NCBI GenBank assembly: GCA_016934875.1
Contig: JAFGSC010000263.1
Location: 1-17,407, forward strand
Source of the DNA: Candidatus Atribacteria bacterium
Lineage (GTDB): Bacteria > Atribacterota > Phoenicimicrobiia > Phoenicimicrobiales > Stramentimicrobiaceae
Length of the DNA stretch: 17,407 nucleotides
Direction of reading: 5' to 3'
Below the pieces are notes generated by a model that searched no databases, had not been told where the DNA came from, and saw nothing but the letters and a program-made list of their open reading frames with translations. The position numbers were made by a program, and so were the translations under genes. The stretch's first letter is position 1, and each line of letters opens with the position of its first letter. Positions 1 through 7,725 of this stretch are shown here, piece by piece.

Positions 1-76
1 GTTCCGGCTCTCATTGCCCATTACAGAATGATTGAATGCAACATAAAATAAACCATTAACTGTAAAGATTTTTTAG

Positions 77-148
77 GACGAGTCAGTTCCCTGACTTTTA
101 GACTTAACGACTATGCGACTATTGGACTATTTAACTCTTCAACTCTCC
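77..148. repeat. Degenerate tandem octamer repeat upstream of the operon
   Basis: From 93 to 148 the sequence divides exactly into seven 8-base units: GACTTTTA, GACTTAAC, GACTATGC, GACTATTG, GACTATTT, AACTCTTC and AACTCTCC. The consensus is RACTNTNN. A further in-register GAC lies at 77, and GACTATTT recurs at 181-188, still a multiple of eight away. No open reading frame uses the tract. Such degenerate intergenic minisatellites have no assigned function that I can name. It lies just upstream of the predicted promoter, so it could be a spacer, a protein-binding array or a slipped-strand remnant. The periodicity is seen directly and the role is unknown. Confidence 0.7.
81..96. other. Small perfect hairpin at the edge of the octamer tract
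   Basis: AGTCAG at 81-86 and CTGACT at 91-96 form a perfect 6-base-pair stem with a TTCC loop, followed by four T residues (96-99). It resembles a weak rho-independent terminator and could end transcription arriving from an upstream gene outside the window. The stem is short and the T-run is brief, so termination activity is only a possibility. Confidence 0.35.
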
Positions 149-191
149 AGCTTTTTTCGCACTTTGTTGCAACCCGTTAAGACTATTTTGC

Positions 192-221
192 TTTGTCGGA
201 TAGGAATTTATATTAAATTTG
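192..221 (+). promoter_or_regulatory. Bacteroidota-type promoter for the polysaccharide operon
   Basis: TAAATTTG at 214-221 matches the Bacteroidota -7 consensus TAnnTTTG exactly. A -33-like TTTG lies at 192-195 (18 bases between boxes), with an alternative TTTG at 187-190 (23 bases between). Transcription would start a few bases past 221, giving a leader of about 70 bases before the chosen start of the first gene. A 5-base-pair hairpin (222-226 with 232-236) sits at the expected start point, and an 11-base palindrome lies at 254-264 inside the leader. This is the only match to the consensus I noticed in a non-coding part of the window, which supports one long operon. Confidence 0.7.
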
Positions 222-253
222 TCGCCGCTTAGGCGAATGTAAGTTCTTTGAAT

Positions 254-264
254 GACATAATGTC
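254..264. other. Palindrome in the leader of the first gene
   Basis: GACAT, A, ATGTC reads as a perfect inverted repeat with a one-base centre. It lies about 30 bases after the predicted transcription start and overlaps an in-frame alternative ATG at 260. It could be an operator, but it is short enough to occur by chance. Confidence 0.25.
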
Positions 265-298
265 GTTTTCTCTTTTATTAAATATTTTAAGCTCAGTA

Positions 299-2752
299 AT
301 GTTGAAGTTTTCCAAATCACAGGGGTTATTCCTATTCCATTTTTGTGTTCTTGTTTTTTGTGGTTTGCTCTCCACCGGTTTTATGGCCAATGCGCAGGGT
401 GGGGCTTTTAATGCCAACGATCTGTCACAGGTTCGGTCGGAAAACATCTCCGACGACCAATTGAAATCCTATATTGCTAAAGGTAAGGAGCGGGGACTTT
501 CGGCAGAAGAGGTGATGCAGATGGCTTCTCAACGGGGTTTACCCGCATCCGAAGCTGCTGTTTTGATGCAGCGGGTAAGGGATTTGGAATCTTCGGGACA
601 AGAAACTATAACTTCTGTTGACCGCAGTAGGCAAGAACCAACCCCTCTTCCTGTTAAGGATCAAGCAATCAGGAAATCCGACACCCTGCCGTCACCTATT
701 TTTGGATCTTCACTATTTAGTCGGGAAGGACTGAATTTTGAGCCCTCCATGCATGTGCCCACACCGGTCAATTATGTTTTGGGCGCAGGCGATGAGCTGA
801 TTGTGGATATCTGGGGTGCTGCCACCAATGTGTACCAATTGGAAGTGGGTACCGAAGGTACGGTGGTGATTGCCAATTTGGGGCCGGTTTATGTTCAGGG
901 GTTAACCATTGAAGAAGCCAGCCGTCGAATACTGCAAAAGCTAAAAACTCTATACCAAGGTTTGGATTCGGATGGATCCGATCAAAGAACTTTTGCCCGC
1001 GTTAGCCTTGGGCGCGTTAGGAGCATCCAGGTGACTCTGATCGGTGAAGTGCAAACTCCCGGGAATTATACGGTCTCTTCGTTGGCTACTGTTTTCAATG
1101 TTTTGTACAAGGCTGGCGGACCCAACCAGATCGGTTCCTACCGTAACATCGAAATTATCAGGAGTGGCTCTAAAGTCGCCAACTTCGACCTATACGATTT
1201 GTTGATCAAGGCCGATCAATCGGGCAATATCCGCTTGCAGGATCAGGATTTGATCAAGGTGAACCCTTACGAGCGACGGGTGGCCATCAATGGGGAAATC
1301 AAGCGTCCTGGCCTCTATGAAATTAAGGAAGACGAGAGTGCGGTTAATTTGATTGACTTTGCAGGGAAATACACCGATTATGCCTATACCCGACAGATGA
1401 AGGTCTACCGTAATACCGACTCGGAAAGGGAGATATTAACGGTGAAAGCAGACCAACTGGAGCGTCTCTCATTTAAAACTGGTGACAGCTTGGTGATTGA
1501 CAGGATCCTCGACCGCTATGCCAACCGCGTGGTGGTGTCGGGTGCTGTGTGGCGCCCCGGTGAGTATGAGCTGACCGACAGCATGACCTTGCACGATCTG
1601 ATCCTTAAAGCCGAAGGGGTGAAGCCCAACGCCTTTATGAGCCGTGCGGTGATCAACCGGTTGAAAGATAATTATGAATTTACCATCGTGCCATTCAATG
1701 TGAAGGAGGTGCTGACGCACCCCGAATTGTACGATATTGTGCTTAAGAATGAGGATCACATCGAGATCAAGACCATTCAGGAAATGCGCGAAGATTTTTC
1801 GGTTTCCATCTCAGGAGCCGTGCAGCATGGCGGAAGTTTTGAGTACCGCGAGGGCATGACTTTGGGCGATCTGTTGTTAAATGCTCAAGGGTTCAAGGAG
1901 AGTGCTTCTGAAGCCCGCATCGAGATCTACAGGCGCATTGTTGGTGAAGCCGCACCCGACCGAAGGGGCAAAGATTTGGCTGAGAGTTTTGTGATGGAAG
2001 TACCGCGCGACCTCAGTTTGAACCAAAACGACAGAAACTTTGTGTTGATGCCTTTTGATCAGGTTTATGTTCGGCATCGACCCGATTATCAAGTGCAGAA
2101 GGGCATTCGCATCGAAGGCGAGGTGATGTATCCCGGTAGTTATACTTTAAAAAGCCGTGAGGAGAGGATCTCCGACCTGGTGAAACGATCGGGCGGACTT
2201 ACCGCCGAAGCCTTTATCCAAGGTGCCGTCCTGATTCGTCAACCATCGCGGAAGACCACCCCCGAAGCCGCCATCGAGGGCGATATGGGTGAGATCATCA
2301 AGCTAGAGGAAAATAAAGAGTCCTACATTGGCATCGACCTGGCTAGGATCTTGAAAAACCCGGGTTCTTCAGAAGACCTGTTTCTAATGCCCGACGACAT
2401 CATCCGCATCCCTCAGGAGCTGCAGACGGTGAAAGTTAGTGGTGCCGTTTTACGCAACACTGAAGTGCGTTTCAAGGATGGCAAGGGTTTTAAACACTAT
2501 ATTAGCCGTGCAGGTGGGTTGGCCAACAATGCCAGGAAGAACAAAGGTTATGTGGTTTATGCCAATGGCGATGTGGCGGCCAGCAAACGGTTCCTTTGTT
2601 TTAGCCGTTATCCCGATGTGGAGCGTGGCGCCGAAATCATCATCCCCGAGAAAGAGCAACGGGAACGGTTGAACGCAGGGGAACGGATCTCCATTCTTTC
2701 GGCTGTTGTCTCCATGGCCGCCATTGTGGTGACCGCCATCACAAGGTTGTAG
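299..2752 (+). CDS. Multi-SLBB polysaccharide export protein (Wza-like)
   Basis: This outer-membrane-associated export protein would form or line the channel for the polymer. I chose the ATG at 299 (817 aa) because it gives a good signal peptide: a short basic stretch, a hydrophobic core and an A-N-A cleavage site before QGG near residue 33. In-frame TTG 248 and ATG 260 would only add an extension that weakens the signal peptide. A Poly_export domain starts near residue 155 (YVLGAGDELIVDIWG). Six SLBB units follow, each beginning with a G-x-V/I-x-x-x-G-like strand: RSIQVTLIGEVQTPG, RRVAINGEIKRPG, NRVVVSGAVWRPG, FSVSISGAVQHGG, KGIRIEGEVMYPG and QTVKVSGAVLRN. The extreme C-terminus is a hydrophobic segment (AVVSMAAIVVTAI), probably a membrane anchor. 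It is far longer than E. coli Wza (about 380 aa). No lipobox cysteine is evident at the signal cleavage site. Wzz follows directly, as expected for a partner. Confidence 0.9.
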   Translation: MLKFSKSQGLFLFHFCVLVFCGLLSTGFMANAQGGAFNANDLSQVRSENISDDQLKSYIAKGKERGLSAEEVMQMASQRGLPASEAAVLMQRVRDLESSGQETITSVDRSRQEPTPLPVKDQAIRKSDTLPSPIFGSSLFSREGLNFEPSMHVPTPVNYVLGAGDELIVDIWGAATNVYQLEVGTEGTVVIANLGPVYVQGLTIEEASRRILQKLKTLYQGLDSDGSDQRTFARVSLGRVRSIQVTLIGEVQTPGNYTVSSLATVFNVLYKAGGPNQIGSYRNIEIIRSGSKVANFDLYDLLIKADQSGNIRLQDQDLIKVNPYERRVAINGEIKRPGLYEIKEDESAVNLIDFAGKYTDYAYTRQMKVYRNTDSEREILTVKADQLERLSFKTGDSLVIDRILDRYANRVVVSGAVWRPGEYELTDSMTLHDLILKAEGVKPNAFMSRAVINRLKDNYEFTIVPFNVKEVLTHPELYDIVLKNEDHIEIKTIQEMREDFSVSISGAVQHGGSFEYREGMTLGDLLLNAQGFKESASEARIEIYRRIVGEAAPDRRGKDLAESFVMEVPRDLSLNQNDRNFVLMPFDQVYVRHRPDYQVQKGIRIEGEVMYPGSYTLKSREERISDLVKRSGGLTAEAFIQGAVLIRQPSRKTTPEAAIEGDMGEIIKLEENKESYIGIDLARILKNPGSSEDLFLMPDDIIRIPQELQTVKVSGAVLRNTEVRFKDGKGFKHYISRAGGLANNARKNKGYVVYANGDVAASKRFLCFSRYPDVERGAEIIIPEKEQRERLNAGERISILSAVVSMAAIVVTAITRL

Positions 2753-2776
2753 GTGATATGTGATTAAGTATTTTTT

Positions 2777-2798
2777 ACCCCCAACCCCCCAAGGGGGT
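2777..2798. other. C5/G5 hairpin in the gap before the wzz-like gene
   Basis: ACCCCC (2777-2782) pairs with GGGGGT (2793-2798) around a 10-base loop rich in C. The gap of 82 bases between the export gene and the chosen wzz start is the longest within the cluster. The same C-run/G-run phrase is common between genes in Bacteroidota, as I recall. It could attenuate transcription or protect mRNA ends. No T-run follows, so it is not a standard terminator. Confidence 0.45.
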
Positions 2799-2834
2799 AT
2801 AATTGAAGTTTTAGATTTTAAGGCAACATTTAAT

Positions 2835-3959
2835 ATGGCAGTTTCAGAAGAGGAAGAAGTCCGTCAAGCGGGAAAAGGGTCTCCGCAAATAATCAAAGAC
2901 GATGAAATAGACTTGGTGGCGCTGTTCCGTTTCATTTGGGATGGCCGCCGAGTGATCATCAAATCCATCGCCGTTTTTTTTATATTTGGATTGGTCATTG
3001 CTTTGCTGAGTCCAAAGGAATATACCACCACCGTGAAGCTCGTACCCGAATCCTCCAAGCAGTCGGGATTGGGTAGCTTGGGCAGCCTCGCCTCCCAGTT
3101 TGGGTTAGGCGGCCTGGGGCAGGCTGGTGACTTGTCGGAAGGGATCCCACCGGAATACTATCCCGAGATCATGAAGAGCTTGCCATTTATGGACTCCTTG
3201 TTGCACTACACCACATACATGGAGGGACCCAATGATACCATTTCGCTTTACGAATATTTTGCGGAATACCAGAAGAGCCTCTTCTTGTCGCAATTAAAAA
3301 AATACACCATTCAGTTGCCATTTACCATATTGGGTGCATTGAAGAGCCAAGAGCCACCTGTCATGGAGGAGGGCAAGTCTTGGGTTCAGTTTACAAAGGA
3401 GGAGTGGAAGGTCATTGAAAATCTCAAGGAGCGGCTCAGTGTGGAGATGGACAAGAAAACCGGGATGATTACCATCACCGCCACGATGCCAGAAGCTGTT
3501 TTAGTGGCCGATGTGGCCAATGAGGCCACCGAATTGTTGGTGGCCTACATCAAGGACTACCGTACCCAAAAGGCTCGTGAGGATCTGGAGTTTGTGCGTG
3601 GCAGCATGGAGGAAGCTCTCCAGCGGTTCGAGAAGGCTCAAAAAACTTTGGCTGCCTTCCGCGATGAGAGCCACGGGCAACTGACCGCCATGGCCCGAAC
3701 CCGCGAGCAACGGTTACAGAGCGAGTACGACCTTACCTACAATGTGTATAGTGCCCTGGCCAAGCGGCTCGAAGAGGCCCGCATCAAACTCCAGGAGGAG
3801 ACCCCGGTGGTGAAGGTGATTGAACCTGCAGCCGTACCCGAGAAGAAAAGTGCGCCCAAACGCATCCTAATTTTGATAATGAGTGTTTTTCTGGGAGGCT
3901 TTATGGGAGTTGGCTTGATATTTGGGAGGTTGGTATTGCGTAAATTTCAATTTAATTAA
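2835..3959 (+). CDS. Wzz/GumC-type chain-length determinant, no kinase domain
   Basis: This inner-membrane polysaccharide co-polymerase would set chain length and contact the export channel. The reading frame is open from GTG 2760, but I chose ATG 2835 (374 aa). The upstream 25 codons cross a C/G hairpin and encode an improbable LPPTPQGG-rich leader, while ATG 2835 leads straight into an acidic N-terminus. Transmembrane segment 1 lies near residues 40-59 (IAVFFIFGLVIALL), followed by the usual Wzz motif with PKEYTTTVKLVPE. A long charged helical, coiled-coil region follows (about residues 240-315). A proline-bearing stretch (PAAVPEKKSAPKR) precedes transmembrane segment 2 near 343-366. The protein ends at once after it, so the Walker motifs and tyrosine cluster of Wzc-type kinases are absent. 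Confidence 0.88.
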   Translation: MAVSEEEEVRQAGKGSPQIIKDDEIDLVALFRFIWDGRRVIIKSIAVFFIFGLVIALLSPKEYTTTVKLVPESSKQSGLGSLGSLASQFGLGGLGQAGDLSEGIPPEYYPEIMKSLPFMDSLLHYTTYMEGPNDTISLYEYFAEYQKSLFLSQLKKYTIQLPFTILGALKSQEPPVMEEGKSWVQFTKEEWKVIENLKERLSVEMDKKTGMITITATMPEAVLVADVANEATELLVAYIKDYRTQKAREDLEFVRGSMEEALQRFEKAQKTLAAFRDESHGQLTAMARTREQRLQSEYDLTYNVYSALAKRLEEARIKLQEETPVVKVIEPAAVPEKKSAPKRILILIMSVFLGGFMGVGLIFGRLVLRKFQFN

Positions 3960-4005
3960 CGTACAGTTTTGAATAAGATAATTCTAGTTGAAGAATAGCT
4001 ATATA

Positions 4006-5412
4006 ATGAACATTCCAAGTAAAATAAGCAATATCTGTTGTATCGGCGCCGGCTATGTGGGTGGGCCAACCATGGCAGTAATTGCACAAAAGTGCCCGGA
4101 GATAAAAGTAACGGTTGTAGATGTTAATGCTCAGCGAATTGCGGCATGGAACGATGACAACCTCGATAATTTGCCCATCTACGAACCTGGTCTCAGAGAG
4201 GTGGTGAGCGAGGCACGGGGTCGAAACTTGTTTTTTTCCACTGATGTGGATTCTGCCATTGAACAAGCTGAAATGGTCTTTATCTCTGTCAATACCCCCA
4301 CCAAAACTTATGGTGTTGGGAAAGGCATGGCGGCGGATTTAAAATATGTGGAGTTGTGTGCCAGGCAAATTGCCAAAGTTTCTAAATCGGATAAGATTGT
4401 GGTTGAGAAATCAACCTTGCCTGTTAGAACGGCAGAAGCAATCAACACTATACTTAAGGCCGAAGGAAATGGTATTAAGTTTCAAATATTATCCAATCCT
4501 GAGTTTTTAGCCGAAGGAACAGCAATTACAGATTTGCAAAATGCCGATCGAGTATTAATTGGAGGTGGTCAAGATAAAGATGGCCAAAATGCGATTCAAG
4601 CTTTGGTGGATATTTATGCTCATTGGTTACCTAGAGAGCGGATTATCACCACCAATGTCTGGTCATCCGAGTTATCAAAGTTGACAGCCAACGCTTTTTT
4701 AGCACAGCGGGTCTCGTCCATCAATTCCATATCGGCGCTGTGCGAAAAGACCGGAGCCAATGTGGATGAAATTGCCAGAGCAATTGGTGCTGATTCCCGT
4801 ATTGGGTCCAGATTTTTAAAGGCTTCGGTGGGTTTTGGTGGTTCATGCTTTCAAAAGGATATTTTAAACCTGGTCTATATTGCTCAAAGTTTTGGATTAA
4901 ATGAGGTGGCCGATTATTGGGAACAGGTGATCAAGATGAACGACTATCAAAAACGCCGATTTGCTGAAAAGATTGTTAAAACGCTTTTCAATACCGTTTC
5001 TGGCAAGAAGATTGCCATCTTGGGATGGGCCTTTAAAAAGGATACCAACGATACCCGTGAGAGTGCCGCCATTTATGTTGCCGATTATTTGCTGAATGAG
5101 CAAGCCCAATTGTTTGTTTACGATCCCAAGGTGAAAGCCGAGCAGGTCTATGCCGATTTGGATTATTTGAATTCTCGTTCTGAAACGGATAATCGACGGT
5201 TAGTGACAGTGGTGACTGATCCCTATCAGGCCATGCAAGATGCCCACGCGGTAGCCATTTTAACTGAATGGAACGAGTTTGAACACTATGAATGGGATGT
5301 AGTTTATGAGAGGATGAAGAAACCCGCTTTTTTGTTTGATGGGCGGAATATTATTGATGAAAATAGACTAAGATTAATTGGGTTCTCAACATTTAATCTT
5401 GGAAGAGATTAG
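4006..5412 (+). CDS. ugd: UDP-glucose 6-dehydrogenase, eukaryote-like type
   Basis: This cytoplasmic enzyme oxidises UDP-glucose to UDP-glucuronate with two NAD+. ATG 4006 gives 468 aa; an upstream in-frame TTG at 3988 is less likely. The N-terminal Rossmann motif is GAGYVG (residues 14-19), preceded by ICCI. The catalytic cysteine is C281 in GFGGSCFQKD, and the conserved lysine is K225 in SKLTANAF. Conserved blocks include NTPTKTYG, EKST, NPEFLAEGTA and FKKDTNDTRES. From memory, these and much of the intervening sequence agree closely with animal UGDH, including CPEI-VTVVDVN and LFFST, rather than with E. coli Ugd. The short C-terminus lacks the eukaryotic tail. It lies 46 bases after the wzz-like gene and 32 bases before the epimerase that would use its product. 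Confidence 0.95.
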   Translation: MNIPSKISNICCIGAGYVGGPTMAVIAQKCPEIKVTVVDVNAQRIAAWNDDNLDNLPIYEPGLREVVSEARGRNLFFSTDVDSAIEQAEMVFISVNTPTKTYGVGKGMAADLKYVELCARQIAKVSKSDKIVVEKSTLPVRTAEAINTILKAEGNGIKFQILSNPEFLAEGTAITDLQNADRVLIGGGQDKDGQNAIQALVDIYAHWLPRERIITTNVWSSELSKLTANAFLAQRVSSINSISALCEKTGANVDEIARAIGADSRIGSRFLKASVGFGGSCFQKDILNLVYIAQSFGLNEVADYWEQVIKMNDYQKRRFAEKIVKTLFNTVSGKKIAILGWAFKKDTNDTRESAAIYVADYLLNEQAQLFVYDPKVKAEQVYADLDYLNSRSETDNRRLVTVVTDPYQAMQDAHAVAILTEWNEFEHYEWDVVYERMKKPAFLFDGRNIIDENRLRLIGFSTFNLGRD

Positions 5413-5444
5413 TTCAGATATTTCGCATTAATTTAGAATAAAAC

Positions 5445-6479
5445 GTGGAAAAAAAACAAAAAATACTGGTAACTGGTGCCGCCGGTTTTATTGGGTTTCA
5501 TGTCGCAAGAGCATTGCTTGAGCGAGGTGATGAAGTTATTGGTTTGGATAATGTCAACGATTATTATGATGTTAACCTTAAGTATGCCCGCTTGAAGGAA
5601 CTTGGTATTGATCGTAACCAAGAAGTTGATCATGTTCTTGTAGAAAGTGAAAAATATAATGCATTCCGATTTGTGAAGTCGGATATAGTGGACCTTGATG
5701 AACTGAATGGGCTTTTTACCTCGCAAAAATTTGATAAAGTGATCCACCTGGCAGCGCAGGCTGGAGTAAGGTATTCAATTGAAAACCCCCATGCTTATGT
5801 GCAATCCAATCTGGTTGGGTTTGTTAATATTTTGGAGTGTTGCCGCCACCATAAAATAGAGCATCTAGTCTATGCTTCGAGTTCATCTGTCTATGGGAAT
5901 AACACAAAGGTTCCTTTCTCTGAAGACGATCGCGTGGATCACCCGGTTAGTCTTTATGCAGCCACAAAAAAGAGTAATGAATTGATGGCTCATACCTATA
6001 GCCATTTGTACCAATTGCCCACCACAGGTTTGCGTTTTTTTACTGTTTATGGGCCATGGGGACGGCCGGATATGGCGCCTATGCTTTTTGCCAAAGCGAT
6101 TATGGAAGGTGAGCCCATAAAGGTTTTTAATAATGGGGATATGGAGAGAGATTTTACCTATATCGACGACATAGTTAATGGAGTGGCGAAAATAGTCGAT
6201 CAAATACCTGATGTAAGTGAGGAATTACCTTATTATAGGCTGTTCAATATTGGTAATTCAAGACCTGTTAAATTGCTGGATTTTATCTCAGAACTTGAAA
6301 AGGCATTGGGTATTGAAGCAGTAAAAAAAATGTATCCCATGCAGTCAGGGGATGTGAAGAAGACTTTTGCAGATATTACTGCATTAAGACGTTGTATTGA
6401 GGTAGGTAACGAGGTTCCTATAACCAAGGGGATTTATAGATTTGTTTTATGGATTAAGCAGATAAATTATGCACTTTAA
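5445..6479 (+). CDS. Probable UDP-glucuronate 4-epimerase (SDR)
   Basis: This NAD-dependent extended SDR enzyme probably interconverts UDP-glucuronate and UDP-galacturonate. The Rossmann motif is TGAAGFIG (residues 10-17), followed by LDNVNDYYD, which is typical of the GlcA epimerase group. A serine-rich catalytic stretch is at 145-148 and the YxxxK pair is Y171/K175. VYGPWGRPDMAPMLF (from about 201) is the family signature I rely on most. The likely start is GTG 5445, since no ATG occurs near the Rossmann strand. The last 40 residues depart from the usual GYxPxTxxxEG pattern (here GNEVPITKGIYRFVLW), close to where base composition falls. The gene ends overlapping wzx by 11 bases. A UDP-glucose or other 4-epimerase specificity is possible but less likely next to ugd. 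Confidence 0.85.
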   Translation: MEKKQKILVTGAAGFIGFHVARALLERGDEVIGLDNVNDYYDVNLKYARLKELGIDRNQEVDHVLVESEKYNAFRFVKSDIVDLDELNGLFTSQKFDKVIHLAAQAGVRYSIENPHAYVQSNLVGFVNILECCRHHKIEHLVYASSSSVYGNNTKVPFSEDDRVDHPVSLYAATKKSNELMAHTYSHLYQLPTTGLRFFTVYGPWGRPDMAPMLFAKAIMEGEPIKVFNNGDMERDFTYIDDIVNGVAKIVDQIPDVSEELPYYRLFNIGNSRPVKLLDFISELEKALGIEAVKKMYPMQSGDVKKTFADITALRRCIEVGNEVPITKGIYRFVLWIKQINYAL

Positions 6480-7725
6480 TTGGGATAGAGAATTTTTGTT
6501 TAATTATTTTTGGAGGATAGTTCAGTTTGTTTGTAAAAGTATTGTCCCCTTATTTATTAATTTTTATAGTGCCAAAGTTCTTTTACCGCAGGCCTATAGT
6601 GAGATTGTTGTTTATTTAACATACTTATCCATAGTTAATCTCTTTTCAAATTTTGGATTATCATCTTCAGCTTTGAGATATACTGCGGAGGATAGTGTAA
6701 ATGGTAATGCTAATGTGGGCCATATTTTTAGTTCGGTTAGTTTATTTGCATTGTTTGTTTCAATTGTTGGAACGTTTTTGTTTTATGGTTTGACTAATTA
6801 TTCAATTGAGATCATTGTTATATCGTTTGTTTATGTATTGCTAAATCCGTTGGTTAGTATCTTGGATGGTATATTTCTTGGGTTAAAGAGAATAAAAGTT
6901 GTTGGAGTTATTTCTTTAGTAGTTTCAATATTTTCAATCTTGATTTTTTATTATTTAATTAAAGAGTTTAAGGTGATCGGGGTATTGATTAGTTATTCTG
7001 TATATTATACCTTTATTTTTGTGTTTTATCTGTATTTTAGACCATTTAAGTTTAAGGGATTTAGTATTGCGATAGCAAAAAATGTTATTGGTTATGCATT
7101 GGTTGTAGGTGTTGGTTCAATTGCTTTTTTCTTATATACCAGAGTTGATATATTATTTTTAGATTTTTTTGGATATGATGTTGAAATATCTCAATATGAG
7201 CTTATCACAAGAATTTTTGAGGTTTGTATTATGCCTATTGTTTTAGTCGCCCAAGTTGCGAGTGTATATTTTATAAAGTTGAAGCAAAATAGAGGATTAG
7301 AATATGTTTATTTTTTGTATCGTCGATTATTGGTAGGATTGTTGTTGGTTGGTATTTTATTTTCATTTTTGCTCTATTATGGTGCAACTTTTTTTATTAC
7401 CTATTTTTATCCTGAATATAGTACACAACAATTTGATTTAATATTGTTGATTTTATCATTAATTATTCCTTTGAAATTAGTTGGAGTCTTTATGACAACA
7501 GCAATTATTACACCTCTTGGATTTGCAAAAATAATCTCACTAACTACATTGTTCTTTGGTATTTTAAATGTTGTTCTCGACTATTTGGGGATCCAAGTTT
7601 TTGGCTTTATTGCTGTTTTTTGGGTTACTCTTCTTGTTCATAGCTTGAATATTGTGCTTCAACAAGTTTTGTTTTTTATTAAAATTAGAAATGTTAAAGA
7701 CGATTTTAAAATTATTACTCAGTAA
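6469..7725 (+). CDS. Oligosaccharide flippase, Wzx-like membrane protein
   Basis: This 418-aa protein would be an integral inner-membrane flippase moving undecaprenyl-linked repeat units to the periplasm. It is almost wholly hydrophobic, with about twelve candidate membrane helices. It begins with the family-typical amphipathic start and early FINFYSAKVLLPQAYSEIVVY. Next comes NLFSNFGLSSSALRY, which resembles the second conserved region of polysaccharide-synthesis (PST/MOP) transporters. A charged mid-loop carries RVDILFLDFFG. The gene is extremely AT-rich (13 G+C in the 60 bases from 7141), marking the start of the low-GC block. ATG 6469 overlaps the epimerase stop, suggesting translational coupling. 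Assignment rests on topology, size and locus rather than a catalytic motif. Confidence 0.82.
   Translation: MHFNWDREFLFNYFWRIVQFVCKSIVPLFINFYSAKVLLPQAYSEIVVYLTYLSIVNLFSNFGLSSSALRYTAEDSVNGNANVGHIFSSVSLFALFVSIVGTFLFYGLTNYSIEIIVISFVYVLLNPLVSILDGIFLGLKRIKVVGVISLVVSIFSILIFYYLIKEFKVIGVLISYSVYYTFIFVFYLYFRPFKFKGFSIAIAKNVIGYALVVGVGSIAFFLYTRVDILFLDFFGYDVEISQYELITRIFEVCIMPIVLVAQVASVYFIKLKQNRGLEYVYFLYRRLLVGLLLVGILFSFLLYYGATFFITYFYPEYSTQQFDLILLILSLIIPLKLVGVFMTTAIITPLGFAKIISLTTLFFGILNVVLDYLGIQVFGFIAVFWVTLLVHSLNIVLQQVLFFIKIRNVKDDFKIITQ

Noticed and set aside
77..148. Octamer tract as a possible CRISPR array
   Set aside because: Units are 8 bases, contiguous and degenerate, with no spacers and no cas genes nearby.
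1..298. Possible JUMPstart/ops antitermination element upstream of the cluster
   Set aside because: I found no GGCGGTAG-like core, and the phylum typically uses UpxY-type factors, none of which is encoded here.
229..447. A 72-codon minus-strand frame over the promoter and signal-peptide region
   Set aside because: It overlaps the start of the export gene and the predicted promoter, and its translation has no recognisable features.
2760..2834. An N-terminal extension of the wzz-like protein from GTG 2760
   Set aside because: The codons run through a C/G hairpin and give a proline-rich sequence unlike the family; ATG 2835 gives a normal start.
2974..2981. Runs of eight T in coding regions (also 10118-10125, 11386-11393 and 11521-11528) as phase-variation tracts
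   Set aside because: They fall in hydrophobic-helix codons rich in phenylalanine, mostly in very AT-rich genes, and all frames are intact; such runs are expected from composition and are short for switching tracts.
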